Positions 16,166 through 24,781 of a stretch of DNA of 40,115 bases are shown here, piece after piece. Made by a program: the position numbers and the translations under genes. Where the stretch lies: positions 1-40,115 of the forward strand of contig JAFUMU010000058.1 of assembly GCA_017482495.1 (NCBI GenBank). The letters run 5' to 3'. Position 1 is the first letter of the stretch. Every line of letters begins with the position of its first letter. The notes beneath the pieces were generated by a model. That model was not told the DNA's origin. It made no database searches and saw only the letters and a program-made list of their open reading frames with translations. This DNA comes from Clostridia bacterium. Its GTDB lineage: Bacteria; Bacillota; Clostridia; Oscillospirales; CAG-272.

Positions 16166-18022
16166 TTATAAAAGTGTTGTAGAGTTACATTCGTAAAGTG
16201 CAACGATAGCCATAGAGTTGCTGTCACCTGTATCAAGGAACACCGCATCGTTGCCTGCACCGAAATAGCTCTTCATATGGGGAATAAGCTCATTTGTTTT
16301 ATTTATCATAACAAACTTTGCACCGGGATCAGGATCAAAGGTGGTAGCAAGACGTCTGTTACCGATAAGTGGATCTGTAAGTGTTTTAACTACATTTGTT
16401 ACGTCAACGGCGGAGCTTCCCATTCTATGCTGCAGCTCCTTTTCAAGGGGCATAGAGAAGATCGCCTCATTGAAGAACAGATTGCTGACGCTTTCGTATA
16501 CTGCTGTGAGAATATTTTCACTTGTTTTCTCAACGCTGTTGATACGCTCGAGAATAGCATTGCCCATACTGTCATTAAGACGCTGGTCAATATACTGTGT
16601 ATAATAAAGGATTACCGATTCATCGCTGGGGGGATTATAGGAATCGATAAATGCGCTTATCATCGCCTCGATAGTACCGAGGTGACCGGATGCGCCCTTC
16701 TTTCTTGCAACAAGCTCTTCTCTGAATATCTCCTTAGCCTCTTCCCAGAAAGTATTATACAAGAGTCCTTCTATGTAGGTACCTGCCGCAGCAGTTTCAG
16801 GGTAGGATGTTGCAGACAGTCCTCTCATAAGGTTTTCTATAAGCTCCTCCGAAAGTGAGCTTATTGCCAATTCTGCGGGGATCCTTTCCTTAATATAGTC
16901 AGATATAGCGCGTCTGAAATCTCCCATTGCCGCTATGTCTCTTGAGAACTTTCCTTCATAGTTCTCCTTAAAGAACACCTCGAATGCACCCATTGTTTCA
17001 TTAAGGAACTGATTATAGGGCATAGACAGAAGGGGTTCTGTATTATTTACATTCATTCGAGGCAAATACTCAAGCTTATCTATGGGCACCAGAGTTGTTT
17101 TTGCCTTAGTATCGTAATAATTTTTAAGGAAGGGGAATGTATTACCGGATATCTCCAGCTTCTTACATATCTCATCCCAAGAGCCCTTCTCGCCACTGGA
17201 TATACGTGTTTCAAGCCAACGGAGAACTCGATTGATAATGACATCACAGATATCTCTGTTAGGTCTGTTAATAACAGAGTAGCTGGCTGTCAAAACTGTG
17301 GGACGGATGTTTGTAAAAAACTTATCGGGAGTGGTAGTAAAATCGCTGGTACTGCAGTTGAGCATAATGAGAAGGTTACCGAGAAGGTCATAATTTTCCC
17401 ATGCTCTTGCTCCGCTGAGAAGCTCACCTCTCTTTGTTCTGTTACTGAGGAGCATTGTCTTACGGCTTACTCTCTCACTGCTTTCGACCTGGTCTCTGAT
17501 ATATGATCTGATCTCCTTGGAAAGGGCAACCTTCTTAAAGGATTCGTCCAGCATTATCATGGACATACCTGTGCAACCGCTTCCGCCAAGCATTTCCTTC
17601 ATATTTATTATATTAGCATATGCAGCCTTAAATTCGCTTATGTCGCTGAAATCTGCGGCATTGTGAACGTACACAACGATCTTACTGCTGAGATCGTTAA
17701 AGCAATCGCCCTTTGTCTGCATATTTTCAACAAGCTGATAAAGCTTTTCTTCATCTACACAATTACAATCGCTCACAGAACCGTCGCTCTCACCAAGCTC
17801 TCCGCCTTCAAGCATGATCTGACAGATAGCGTCAGTTTTATTCTTCCAGATTCGGCGCATCGCTTTTTCTACAAACACCTTGCCCTCATATGCTTTTTTA
17901 CCTGTATACACGATAAGCATAGGCTTATTAGGCTTAACGGCAGTTATCTCGCCTCTGAAAGATTTATCAAGCTTTTCGGTCAGCGCCTCGCGCAGACTCT
18001 CGACAGAATTGATTATTTCCAT
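16166..18022 (-). CDS. Unrecognised 618-residue cytosolic protein encoded beside the tubulin gene
   Basis: I do not recognise this family. The N-terminal ~200 residues look like an alpha/beta fold: strands PMLIVYTGKKAYEG (34-47) and SKIVVYVHNAADFSD (113-127), and a GGSGCTG turn with MSMIMLDESF near 155-170. The rest is helical. There is no Walker A motif, so it may be a Rossmann-like or VWA-like fold without NTPase activity. It lies between the large tubulin-like gene and the 237-residue gene. Its start at 18022 has AGAAGGAG 10 nt upstream. Position suggests a filament-binding or assembly factor, but that is inference from neighbours only. Confidence 0.7.
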   Translation of the reverse strand: MEIINSVESLREALTEKLDKSFRGEITAVKPNKPMLIVYTGKKAYEGKVFVEKAMRRIWKNKTDAICQIMLEGGELGESDGSVSDCNCVDEEKLYQLVENMQTKGDCFNDLSSKIVVYVHNAADFSDISEFKAAYANIINMKEMLGGSGCTGMSMIMLDESFKKVALSKEIRSYIRDQVESSERVSRKTMLLSNRTKRGELLSGARAWENYDLLGNLLIMLNCSTSDFTTTPDKFFTNIRPTVLTASYSVINRPNRDICDVIINRVLRWLETRISSGEKGSWDEICKKLEISGNTFPFLKNYYDTKAKTTLVPIDKLEYLPRMNVNNTEPLLSMPYNQFLNETMGAFEVFFKENYEGKFSRDIAAMGDFRRAISDYIKERIPAELAISSLSEELIENLMRGLSATSYPETAAAGTYIEGLLYNTFWEEAKEIFREELVARKKGASGHLGTIEAMISAFIDSYNPPSDESVILYYTQYIDQRLNDSMGNAILERINSVEKTSENILTAVYESVSNLFFNEAIFSMPLEKELQHRMGSSAVDVTNVVKTLTDPLIGNRRLATTFDPDPGAKFVMINKTNELIPHMKSYFGAGNDAVFLDTGDSNSMAIVALYECNSTTLL

Positions 18023-18066
18023 CGTTATTGTTCTCCTTCTATGAAAAATTGTAATAATGCAGAATG

Positions 18067-18103
18067 GGATTCATCCGCACAAAAGGTATGCGCGGATGAA
18101 TCC
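18067..18103 (-). other. Intercistronic hairpin without T run, after the large tubulin gene
   Basis: GGATTCATCCGC and GCGGATGAATCC form a perfect 12-bp stem with a 13-nt loop. It lies in the 115-bp gap between the tubulin-like gene and the 618-residue gene. No T run follows on the minus strand, so it is not a normal terminator. It may be an RNA stability or processing element. A similar one precedes the tubulin gene. Confidence 0.6.
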
Positions 18104-18137
18104 GATATCTATGCTTCTGCTATACTTTGGTATGCTA

Positions 18138-21100
18138 TTATGCAATACCGAACATCATACAAGTATCGTCGATCTGACGTCTGAATGCCTTAAGGAAGTC
18201 GATGATCTTATCGCCATCGTCTGTATCCTTAACTGCTCTTGCCAGAACTGCCATATACTCGTTTGTAAACTGTGTCTTAAGTGCCTTAAGAGCTGCTGTC
18301 ATCTCAGGAGCAAAGTTGCTGTATCTTGCATTGCTTTCGTCAACGATCTGGCTTCTGAAAGCATCGTCCTTGGACTTGAATGTAAGATATGCCTGGTAGA
18401 GAGGACACTTAATACCATAGGGCTGCATGGGAGGATTGCTGAGCTCGATCGTTTCGGGAATACCCATATCCTCGTATGTATAGGAAACCTTGGGAAGCTT
18501 GAATTCGATAACGCCTGTGAGAAGTGCTGTGAAGTACTGATCTCTCATGCCTGCAGCAACCTTAGCGCCTTCGATCTCCTTATTCATTTCAACAACCTTA
18601 TCAGCGATCTTTGCCTTCATATCAGCAATAGCTGTCTTCTTAGCAAGCTCCCCTCTAAGAGCAACAAGAAGCTCATGAGAAGCAAGAACATGGTCCTTAC
18701 GAACCCATTCCTTATAAACGCCCTCTGCACCGTCATTCTTAACGAACATTCTGTCCGTTGCCTGCTGAGCTGCAATATATGCGTCAAAGTCTGCCGCAAT
18801 AGCCTGAACTGCTGCAAGCTTAGACTTTGCATCACCTGCAAGAGTAGCAAACTTCTCCTCGATCTCGGCAAACTTATCTGTATTATCGGGCATGATATCA
18901 AGACGGTATTCTACTCCAAGCTCGTCAATAGAGTGGATAAGTCCAAGCTCAACTGCCTTATCGTAGTCATCGGAATCCTTCTTCAGGTTTTCATCCGGTC
19001 TCTCGATTGTGGAATAGGGCTGGAGATTGGAAAGGAGACGCCAGTCTCTCTTACCCAATTTCTCATACAGGTGCTTACCGCTTGTATGCTTAACCTCATT
19101 GTATCTGGTGAGATATTCCTCAATACCTGTGTAGGAGAAGAGAGGAGCACCAACTGTACAACGGAGGAGGAATATTCTGTCGGAGAGAGTTCCTCTAATC
19201 TGTTTGAGCTCGGGATGAGCTGTTGTAAGTCTGCCTGCCGCAACTGCGATGGAGCTTGCATCTGTGGGAACGGAACAATAGCCAAGACGGGATGCATTTG
19301 TAGCCATATCGTATCCGTTCACCCAGAACAGAGGTGTTGCCTTATCGCTGAGAGGTGTGAGGATGTTGTTATAAATATACTCAGAGAGCTGTGCGGGATC
19401 TGTTGTGTTGAAACGGATCTGGAGGTAGTCTGTGATTGTCTTGTTTGTATAATCGCTGAACTTGTCAGAGAAGTACTTGGAAACGAATGCACAGATCTTT
19501 CTCTCATCGCTCTGGATCCAAACCTCAGGAGCACGAAGAAGTGCCACATAGAAGTCTCTGAGCTCTGCTTCAAGACTCATTGCTTCAACTGTGTTATCAA
19601 GAGAATCCTTCATATCAGCGATTCTCATGAGAGGAATAACGAAGGGGTCCTCAACTACTTCTGTGTTGGTGCTGATAGCATCATAGTTTTCTTTGAATGT
19701 ATCAACAAGGTTGTTGGAAACAACAACGTAGGGCTTAAAAAATACTTCATAAAGATTATCAAACTGCTCTATCATCTTTCTGATAGCGCTTTCCAGCTTA
19801 CCGAGAACGTGTACGCGGCAGTCGTTGCCGTAGTCCTGCTGAACTGCTGTGATAAAGTCCTCGAAGAGCTTCGCCTTATTATCGAAGAAGCCGGGGTGCA
19901 GGAACTGATGTTTCTTTGCCTTTGCGTTGTTCATGTATGTAACGCGGTCATGGTCAGCATTGTTCTTCGCTCTGATAGTACCCTCAAGTATACCGTGGAG
20001 AAGGTCAACAAGGTTTCTTCTGCCGCTGCCCTTAAGTACCTCTGCTGCGTAGTAGGGACCTCTGTTGTAGTCGCCCGCGATAACTGCAAGGGACTCAAAT
20101 ATCTTGCAAACCTTGGAAACTGAATTGGACGCGGATGTTGCATCGTTCAGTGTCCAGTCGTGGGTCATAGCTGTGATATTTGTCTCAACCTTTTCCCAAA
20201 CCTTCTGCTCTGCGTTACGGAAAATGTTGATGATCTCTGTAGGAATCGTGTAGCCCTGAGGATCTGCATCATCAGTCATATTCTGATACATCTTCCAGTC
20301 AAGCTGGGGATGAGGCATAACAAGGCTTGTTCCCTCAAGGGATGCTCTGAGAAGCTGCTCGAAGTCAAGACCGTTTTCCTTAGCGATGATCTCGATCGCT
20401 CCGTCTGTAGGAGCATTGTTTCTGGATTCAGAGAAGCGCTGGAACAGTCGGCTTGCAAGATAGGTATTGATCTCGCGCAGCGGGACAACTGCGTTAGCTG
20501 CACCAAGCAGACAGTATCTGTATGTTGCACCGTGCTTCTTGGAAATGAACGCCATCGCCTGACCGTAATTGGAGATATGAGACTCCATTGTGATATCGTT
20601 TTTAACGATAAACTGCATAATGAAGTCGCTTACAACGTTCATTGAATAGTCATATCCGTTGGCAAGAGCAGTACCTGCTGTTGTTCTAGCTGATACAAGG
20701 TGACAGATATCAACAGGAGCGTCCTTCATGGGACCGATCTTGAATCCGTCATACTCCTGCTCCCAAGCGTCGCCGTTGGACTCGAAGTTCATGCAGTGAT
20801 CAAGCTCCTTCATAGCGGAGAAGCCGTTTGTCTTGATATAGCTGGAGATCATATCGGAAGCCATAACAGCGGGTATGCTGAGATTTACGTCGGGAAGGAA
20901 GAAGTAACCGCACACTCTTGTTCTGCCGTATTCGCCGATCTCCTGAAGAGCCTTCTTTACAATATAACAGATATCAAGGAATGTACCGGAACCTGTACCG
21001 CCACCGAGACCTGCAAAGATATGTACTGTGATCTGAGCGCGGGGAGGAAGCTCCTGCTTAGCCTGCTCAATAAGGTACTTGATCTTCTGCTTGATCTTAG

Positions 21101-21548
21101 CAGACTTCTGAACAAGGAGAAGACGTCCGATCTGTCTTACACCGCCGGCACCTGCACTTGCGTCAAATATTGTAAGGTTATCGCTGAGCCACTGAAGCTC
21201 AGGCTTAGCTCTGAGAAGGTTTGTCTTAGAAAGAAGGTCTGTGATGTTGTCACAGCTAATGCTCTCAAATTCCGTTACAGGATCGATAGTAATAAGTGAG
21301 CTGCCTGTATCAAGAGACTTTGCATCTGTATCGATAGCAAGGAACTTGATGTGAGAATAGGAGGGAACGGGAGAATCGGGGTTGTCAGCCTTAAGTCTGG
21401 AATAAACCTGCTGCTTCAGTGTTCTGAGGCAGGATACACCTGTACCACCAAGACCGATGGCAATTGTTGCGCATTCGTTCTGGTCGTCTCTCTGGCTGTT
21501 ACTGATAACACCGCCGCCGTTAGCGAGAAGTAACTGCTTATAAGTCAT
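18138..21548 (-). CDS. Large tubulin-like GTPase
   Basis: This 1136-residue cytosolic protein of the bacterial tubulin-like family probably binds GTP and may form filaments. Visible nucleotide motifs are T1 GLGGTG (32-37), the T3-like SAGAGG (131-136) and the classic tubulin/FtsZ signature GGGTGSG (182-188) in the context IFAGLGGGTGSGTFLD. All are intact. After the ~380-residue GTPase region comes a very long helical C-terminus, far longer than FtsZ or TubZ. AGAAAGGA precedes the start at 21548. It follows the VWA gene and precedes the 618-residue gene in the operon, and U-less hairpins flank it on both sides. A divergent paralogue is at 5130-7505. I expect a structural role in a membrane-linked complex; plasmid segregation is unlikely, as no centromere-like repeats are seen. 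Confidence 0.88.
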   Translation of the reverse strand: MTYKQLLLANGGGVISNSQRDDQNECATIAIGLGGTGVSCLRTLKQQVYSRLKADNPDSPVPSYSHIKFLAIDTDAKSLDTGSSLITIDPVTEFESISCDNITDLLSKTNLLRAKPELQWLSDNLTIFDASAGAGGVRQIGRLLLVQKSAKIKQKIKYLIEQAKQELPPRAQITVHIFAGLGGGTGSGTFLDICYIVKKALQEIGEYGRTRVCGYFFLPDVNLSIPAVMASDMISSYIKTNGFSAMKELDHCMNFESNGDAWEQEYDGFKIGPMKDAPVDICHLVSARTTAGTALANGYDYSMNVVSDFIMQFIVKNDITMESHISNYGQAMAFISKKHGATYRYCLLGAANAVVPLREINTYLASRLFQRFSESRNNAPTDGAIEIIAKENGLDFEQLLRASLEGTSLVMPHPQLDWKMYQNMTDDADPQGYTIPTEIINIFRNAEQKVWEKVETNITAMTHDWTLNDATSASNSVSKVCKIFESLAVIAGDYNRGPYYAAEVLKGSGRRNLVDLLHGILEGTIRAKNNADHDRVTYMNNAKAKKHQFLHPGFFDNKAKLFEDFITAVQQDYGNDCRVHVLGKLESAIRKMIEQFDNLYEVFFKPYVVVSNNLVDTFKENYDAISTNTEVVEDPFVIPLMRIADMKDSLDNTVEAMSLEAELRDFYVALLRAPEVWIQSDERKICAFVSKYFSDKFSDYTNKTITDYLQIRFNTTDPAQLSEYIYNNILTPLSDKATPLFWVNGYDMATNASRLGYCSVPTDASSIAVAAGRLTTAHPELKQIRGTLSDRIFLLRCTVGAPLFSYTGIEEYLTRYNEVKHTSGKHLYEKLGKRDWRLLSNLQPYSTIERPDENLKKDSDDYDKAVELGLIHSIDELGVEYRLDIMPDNTDKFAEIEEKFATLAGDAKSKLAAVQAIAADFDAYIAAQQATDRMFVKNDGAEGVYKEWVRKDHVLASHELLVALRGELAKKTAIADMKAKIADKVVEMNKEIEGAKVAAGMRDQYFTALLTGVIEFKLPKVSYTYEDMGIPETIELSNPPMQPYGIKCPLYQAYLTFKSKDDAFRSQIVDESNARYSNFAPEMTAALKALKTQFTNEYMAVLARAVKDTDDGDKIIDFLKAFRRQIDDTCMMFGIA

Positions 21549-21602
21549 AAACTTATTCCTTTCTTGGATGTATATATTATTTTTTATTTACTAAGTGAAT
21601 CA

Positions 21603-21630
21603 CGGAAGCAGGGCGTCTGCCCTGCTTCCG
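21603..21630 (-). other. Intercistronic hairpin without T run, before the large tubulin gene
   Basis: CGGAAGCAGGGC and GCCCTGCTTCCG form a perfect 12-bp stem with a 4-nt loop, 6 bp after the VWA stop codon. The minus-strand sequence after it (TGATTCACTTAG) has no T run. It would be a poor intrinsic terminator and may instead protect or process the mRNA, or give partial termination. Confidence 0.6.
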
Positions 21631-21636
21631 TTATGA

Positions 21637-23640
21637 TCAGAAGGGATTGTTATAAATACTTGTAAATGTGACCTCGATACCCTTATTCATATCCTGTGTA
21701 GCACAGATAAGAACAGGAGCACCCATACCGTCGATCTTGATCTTCTTTGCAGGACCTGAAGTTACATTACTGTACACAGGCTTCTTTGCAACGAAGTAAA
21801 TGCACTTTTCTTTACCGGCTGCTTGGAAATAGCACTTTTCGGGAAGTCCCATTTCGCCGAAGCCGAATGTTGAAACTCTAAGCTGTCCGCGTCCGGGAGT
21901 GTTAGTAGAGGGAGCACAGTAGCTATAGTCGTCTCTGTCATGCTTGGTAACGCTAATAGTACCCGCAAAGGGTGCGCTTGCAAGCTTTTTGATAACAAGC
22001 ACTACGCAGATAACAACGATGATAGCCGCAACACAAAGTCCGATAAACATGATAAGACCGATATTTGTGGATGTTACCATAACATCGAATGTGCAGTGCG
22101 CACCGCGAGCGTCTGTTGCCCTGATAGTGAAGGATCCTTTAGTTACGCTGAAATTGTTGACCGTAAGAACGCCATCCTCAAGTGTGTAGTCGTCCTCTGT
22201 GTATACACTGGACTCAACGGAATATGTAATATCATCTCCGTCAGGGTCTGTAGCGGAACCGTTAAGGTCGATCTTTGCCTTGCCGCCGAAGAAGGGCCAG
22301 ATATTTGCGTGTCCCTTGAGCTCTTTCTCAGGTGCTTCGGGAGGAGTATTGTTTACACTGAACTCGTAAATCTTACCGTCATCAACGGCGAAGTCACCCT
22401 TAGCAACCTTCATGGACGCATAAAATGTGCCCTCATCCTCAAGCTCATATTCATACACGAATCCGCCGTCGCCGACCTCCATCGCTATCTCGTCAATCAC
22501 CTTATCTCCTGATGTAATGGCAAGAGCGGCTGTATAGCCAACATATTTGGACGTATCTGTTACAGGTCCTGTGCTGTCACAAATAACCGCTTTAAATTCT
22601 ATAACGTCACCAAGCTTATACTCACTGAGCTCTGTTGCAGATGTTTCAACATAGAAGTTTGAGTTGTACAGGGGCTTGAACTTGATCTGAAGACCGGGTT
22701 CTCCATACGCTGTAGCAGTCCACTTACCGCCCATGGGAGAAGGAAGCTTCATAAGAAGGAATCCGTCACTCTTAAGTGTCAGCTTATCGAGCTCATCTCC
22801 CTCATACACTTTACCCGTAGGATCTGTAAGCGTAGCAGAGGTGATGTCACCCTCTATGATAACATTGAGCTCTTCAACACCGATTCCGGGAACCTCAAAT
22901 GACTGAGTTGCTGAGCCGTCTGCACCGATCTCTGCTTCTCCGCCCTCAACCTCCATGGCGTTGAAGATGAGCTTGTAGTATGTAGTCTGAACCTCATTAA
23001 GGTCCTTAGCTGTTTTAACCTCTACAAACTCACCGCCTGTTGCAGTAGAGATCTGAGAAAGCTCCTTGGGATCGCCTGTTCCGTCACCGTTAAGGAAAAT
23101 GGAATAGATCTTATATCCGGATTTTCTTGCATCCTCAATAGCCTGAGCCTTCTGAGCCTGTGACTCCTCCATCATGTCCTTCGGGACCTCAGTGTTACCG
23201 TCGGTAAGAAGTATGATAACTGAGGGAAGACTTTCGTCCTTACCTTTTTCAAGGATCTCAATAGCCTTGTCAAGAGCTGCACCGATATTGGTCATACCGT
23301 GCGCGCCTGTATATTCTATACTTTCTGCAAAGGTCTCTTTTGCATCCATACCGTCTACATATGTCATTTCCTGGTATGCAACTACCTTTTCTGTAAAGGA
23401 AACGCTTCCGACCTTATTTCCCTTCTCTGCCATCAGAGCTATAAAGCGCTTTGCAGCTTCATAACGAAGGTTCTCCTTGTCGTTTCTTGTTTCCATTGAA
23501 CCGCTTTCGTCCATGACAAATACAACGTTGAAGCGGTTTGTATTTTCCTTATCTGCAGCCACAGATGTCACACAAAGCTGTGAGATCACCATTACAACGC
23601 AGACAAAGAGAAGAAGTATCTTTCGTTTGATTCCTTTCAT
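21637..23640 (-). CDS. Secreted, membrane-anchored VWA-domain protein
   Basis: This 667-residue protein starts with a signal peptide (KRK then a hydrophobic core, possible cleavage after TSVAA). A von Willebrand A domain follows, with MIDAS motif DESGS at 44-48 and a later LLTDGN strand. Then come several beta-rich domains, including an Ig/cadherin-like one with KIDLNGSATDPDGDD. A single membrane helix lies around 525-550, and a cytosolic tail of ~115 residues rich in strands ends the protein. VWA domains bind protein ligands through a metal ion, so this is the likely outside-facing sensor or adhesin. The start at 23640 was chosen over one 14 codons upstream because AGGAG lies 8 nt before it and the signal peptide begins there. 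It is the first gene of the tubulin operon, behind a consensus promoter. Confidence 0.88.
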   Translation of the reverse strand: MKGIKRKILLLFVCVVMVISQLCVTSVAADKENTNRFNVVFVMDESGSMETRNDKENLRYEAAKRFIALMAEKGNKVGSVSFTEKVVAYQEMTYVDGMDAKETFAESIEYTGAHGMTNIGAALDKAIEILEKGKDESLPSVIILLTDGNTEVPKDMMEESQAQKAQAIEDARKSGYKIYSIFLNGDGTGDPKELSQISTATGGEFVEVKTAKDLNEVQTTYYKLIFNAMEVEGGEAEIGADGSATQSFEVPGIGVEELNVIIEGDITSATLTDPTGKVYEGDELDKLTLKSDGFLLMKLPSPMGGKWTATAYGEPGLQIKFKPLYNSNFYVETSATELSEYKLGDVIEFKAVICDSTGPVTDTSKYVGYTAALAITSGDKVIDEIAMEVGDGGFVYEYELEDEGTFYASMKVAKGDFAVDDGKIYEFSVNNTPPEAPEKELKGHANIWPFFGGKAKIDLNGSATDPDGDDITYSVESSVYTEDDYTLEDGVLTVNNFSVTKGSFTIRATDARGAHCTFDVMVTSTNIGLIMFIGLCVAAIIVVICVVLVIKKLASAPFAGTISVTKHDRDDYSYCAPSTNTPGRGQLRVSTFGFGEMGLPEKCYFQAAGKEKCIYFVAKKPVYSNVTSGPAKKIKIDGMGAPVLICATQDMNKGIEVTFTSIYNNPF

Positions 23641-23764
23641 CCCTGAATCTCCTGAACTAAAATATTTAAGTAAAAGCTGCAATCTGAACTATAGCCTCGC
23701 CTTAATCAAAACCCACCAAATTCGTAGTTTTTACAGGGCCTCCTGCAACTTTTAGCTAAAAATA

Positions 23765-23793
23765 ATTATAACATTCCTATTAAATATTGTCAA
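23765..23793 (-). promoter_or_regulatory. Consensus promoter of the VWA/tubulin operon
   Basis: On the minus strand there is -35 TTGACA (23793-23788), a 17-nt spacer and -10 TATAAT (23770-23765). The leader to the start codon is about 120 nt. The last spacer bases and -10 (GAATGTTATAATT) are identical to those of the kinase operon promoter at 27435-27463. The rest of 23641-24062 holds no gene, only this promoter and the terminator at 24034-24052. Confidence 0.85.
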
Positions 23794-24033
23794 TGCTTTT
23801 TGCCAATTATTAGAGCATATTGTTGGCTTTTGTCACAGCATTTTTTACCATTTTTTCATCGTCTTTTTAACGTTCACTAGACATATCCGTCAATGCTCAA
23901 AAAAACGCTTTCTAAAAATTATTTTATTATCTTTTTTCATGAAAGATGACCTCTGATGTACAGCAATGCTCTTTTTTCACAAATCCACCCTTTCCGCCTC
24001 ACGACAACTTGATACCTCCCGACAAACAAAAAA

Positions 24034-24052
24034 CCGCGGCAAAATGCCGCGG
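24034..24052 (-). terminator. Intrinsic terminator of the kinase operon
   Basis: CCGCGGCA and TGCCGCGG form a perfect 8-bp GC-rich stem with a 3-nt loop. On the minus strand TTTTTTG follows. It lies 10 bp after the stop of the zinc-ribbon/coiled-coil gene. Confidence 0.88.
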
Positions 24053-24062
24053 CCAATTGTTA

Positions 24063-24767
24063 TCATCCAATGCAGTGGCTACAGGATGTGTAGCCCTCGC
24101 TTTTAGCATATTCACTATTGAATATCCAAAAATAGCTGGTATCAAGATAAGGACAACCGTATTTGTGATATATCCCTGTATCGTCATCAGGAAGTACTAC
24201 AGCATGCTGATTAAAAAACGCCAGCGCATCACCGCAATCGGAATGCTGCATCTTGAATCTGTCGTATTCCCCCTGAACGTCTTCCTTCTCCGATTCGACC
24301 TCAAGCTTCTCGGACTCAAGTGCTTCATATTCGCCTTTGCCTTCCTCGATCTGTGCTTCAGCGGAATCAATAGCTGCCTCAAGCTCATCTATCTCCGCTT
24401 CAAGCCCGGACACCTGGGACTTATAGCTACTGATCTTGTCATTCTTAGATCCCATAGCACCGATCTGTATTCCAAGCGCAACCGCCAAAGCTACCACAAC
24501 CACTCCCATGATTATTATGGGTATTATAAGCTTATTGAATTTTTTCTTGATCGGCTCAGAAGCACTTCCTCTATCATCTCCGTTGTAGGAGCTCTGCTGG
24601 TAGCTCACATGAGGAACAGGTATCTTATGCTCCGCAGCATCCGAAATTGCCGCAGCAAACATCCTCTCTATATTGTCCCCGCTCGCCGAAACATCCATCT
24701 TAGCTCCGCAAGCTCTGCAAAAGGCAACACCGTCCGGCATATCACTATTGCATTTTGTACATTTCAT
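24063..24767 (-). CDS. Membrane-anchored protein: cytosolic zinc ribbon, coiled coil, extracellular Cys/His domain
   Basis: This 234-residue protein has four visible parts. Residues 1-25 are a zinc ribbon (CTKC and CRAC). A single membrane helix lies around 82-103. Residues about 108-175 form a Glu/Lys-rich coiled coil. The C-terminus has HKYGCPYLD and GYTSCSHC, resembling the small metal-binding module (H-x3-C ... C-x2-C) found at the ends of many Firmicute surface proteins. The zinc ribbon would be inside and the coiled coil outside. AAAGGAG overlaps the stop of the previous gene, indicating tight coupling. It is the last gene of the kinase operon. It may pass a signal across the membrane, but that is inferred. 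Confidence 0.75.
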   Translation of the reverse strand: MKCTKCNSDMPDGVAFCRACGAKMDVSASGDNIERMFAAAISDAAEHKIPVPHVSYQQSSYNGDDRGSASEPIKKKFNKLIIPIIIMGVVVVALAVALGIQIGAMGSKNDKISSYKSQVSGLEAEIDELEAAIDSAEAQIEEGKGEYEALESEKLEVESEKEDVQGEYDRFKMQHSDCGDALAFFNQHAVVLPDDDTGIYHKYGCPYLDTSYFWIFNSEYAKSEGYTSCSHCIG

Positions 24768-24781
24768 AATGAATTTCTCCT

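Noticed and set aside
18057..20123. A 688-codon open frame on the plus strand
   Set aside because: It is antisense to the large tubulin-like gene, is rich in Cys, Leu and Val in the way antisense frames are, has no ribosome site of note and resembles no family.
5130..21548. A plasmid-type TubZ segregation system
   Set aside because: No centromere-like iterons or TubR-type DNA-binding gene are seen next to the tubulin-like genes. The proteins are far longer than TubZ and sit among membrane and signalling genes.
21603..21630. The hairpin after the VWA gene as an operon terminator
   Set aside because: No T run follows on the minus strand and no clear promoter lies between it and the tubulin start, so the operon probably continues.
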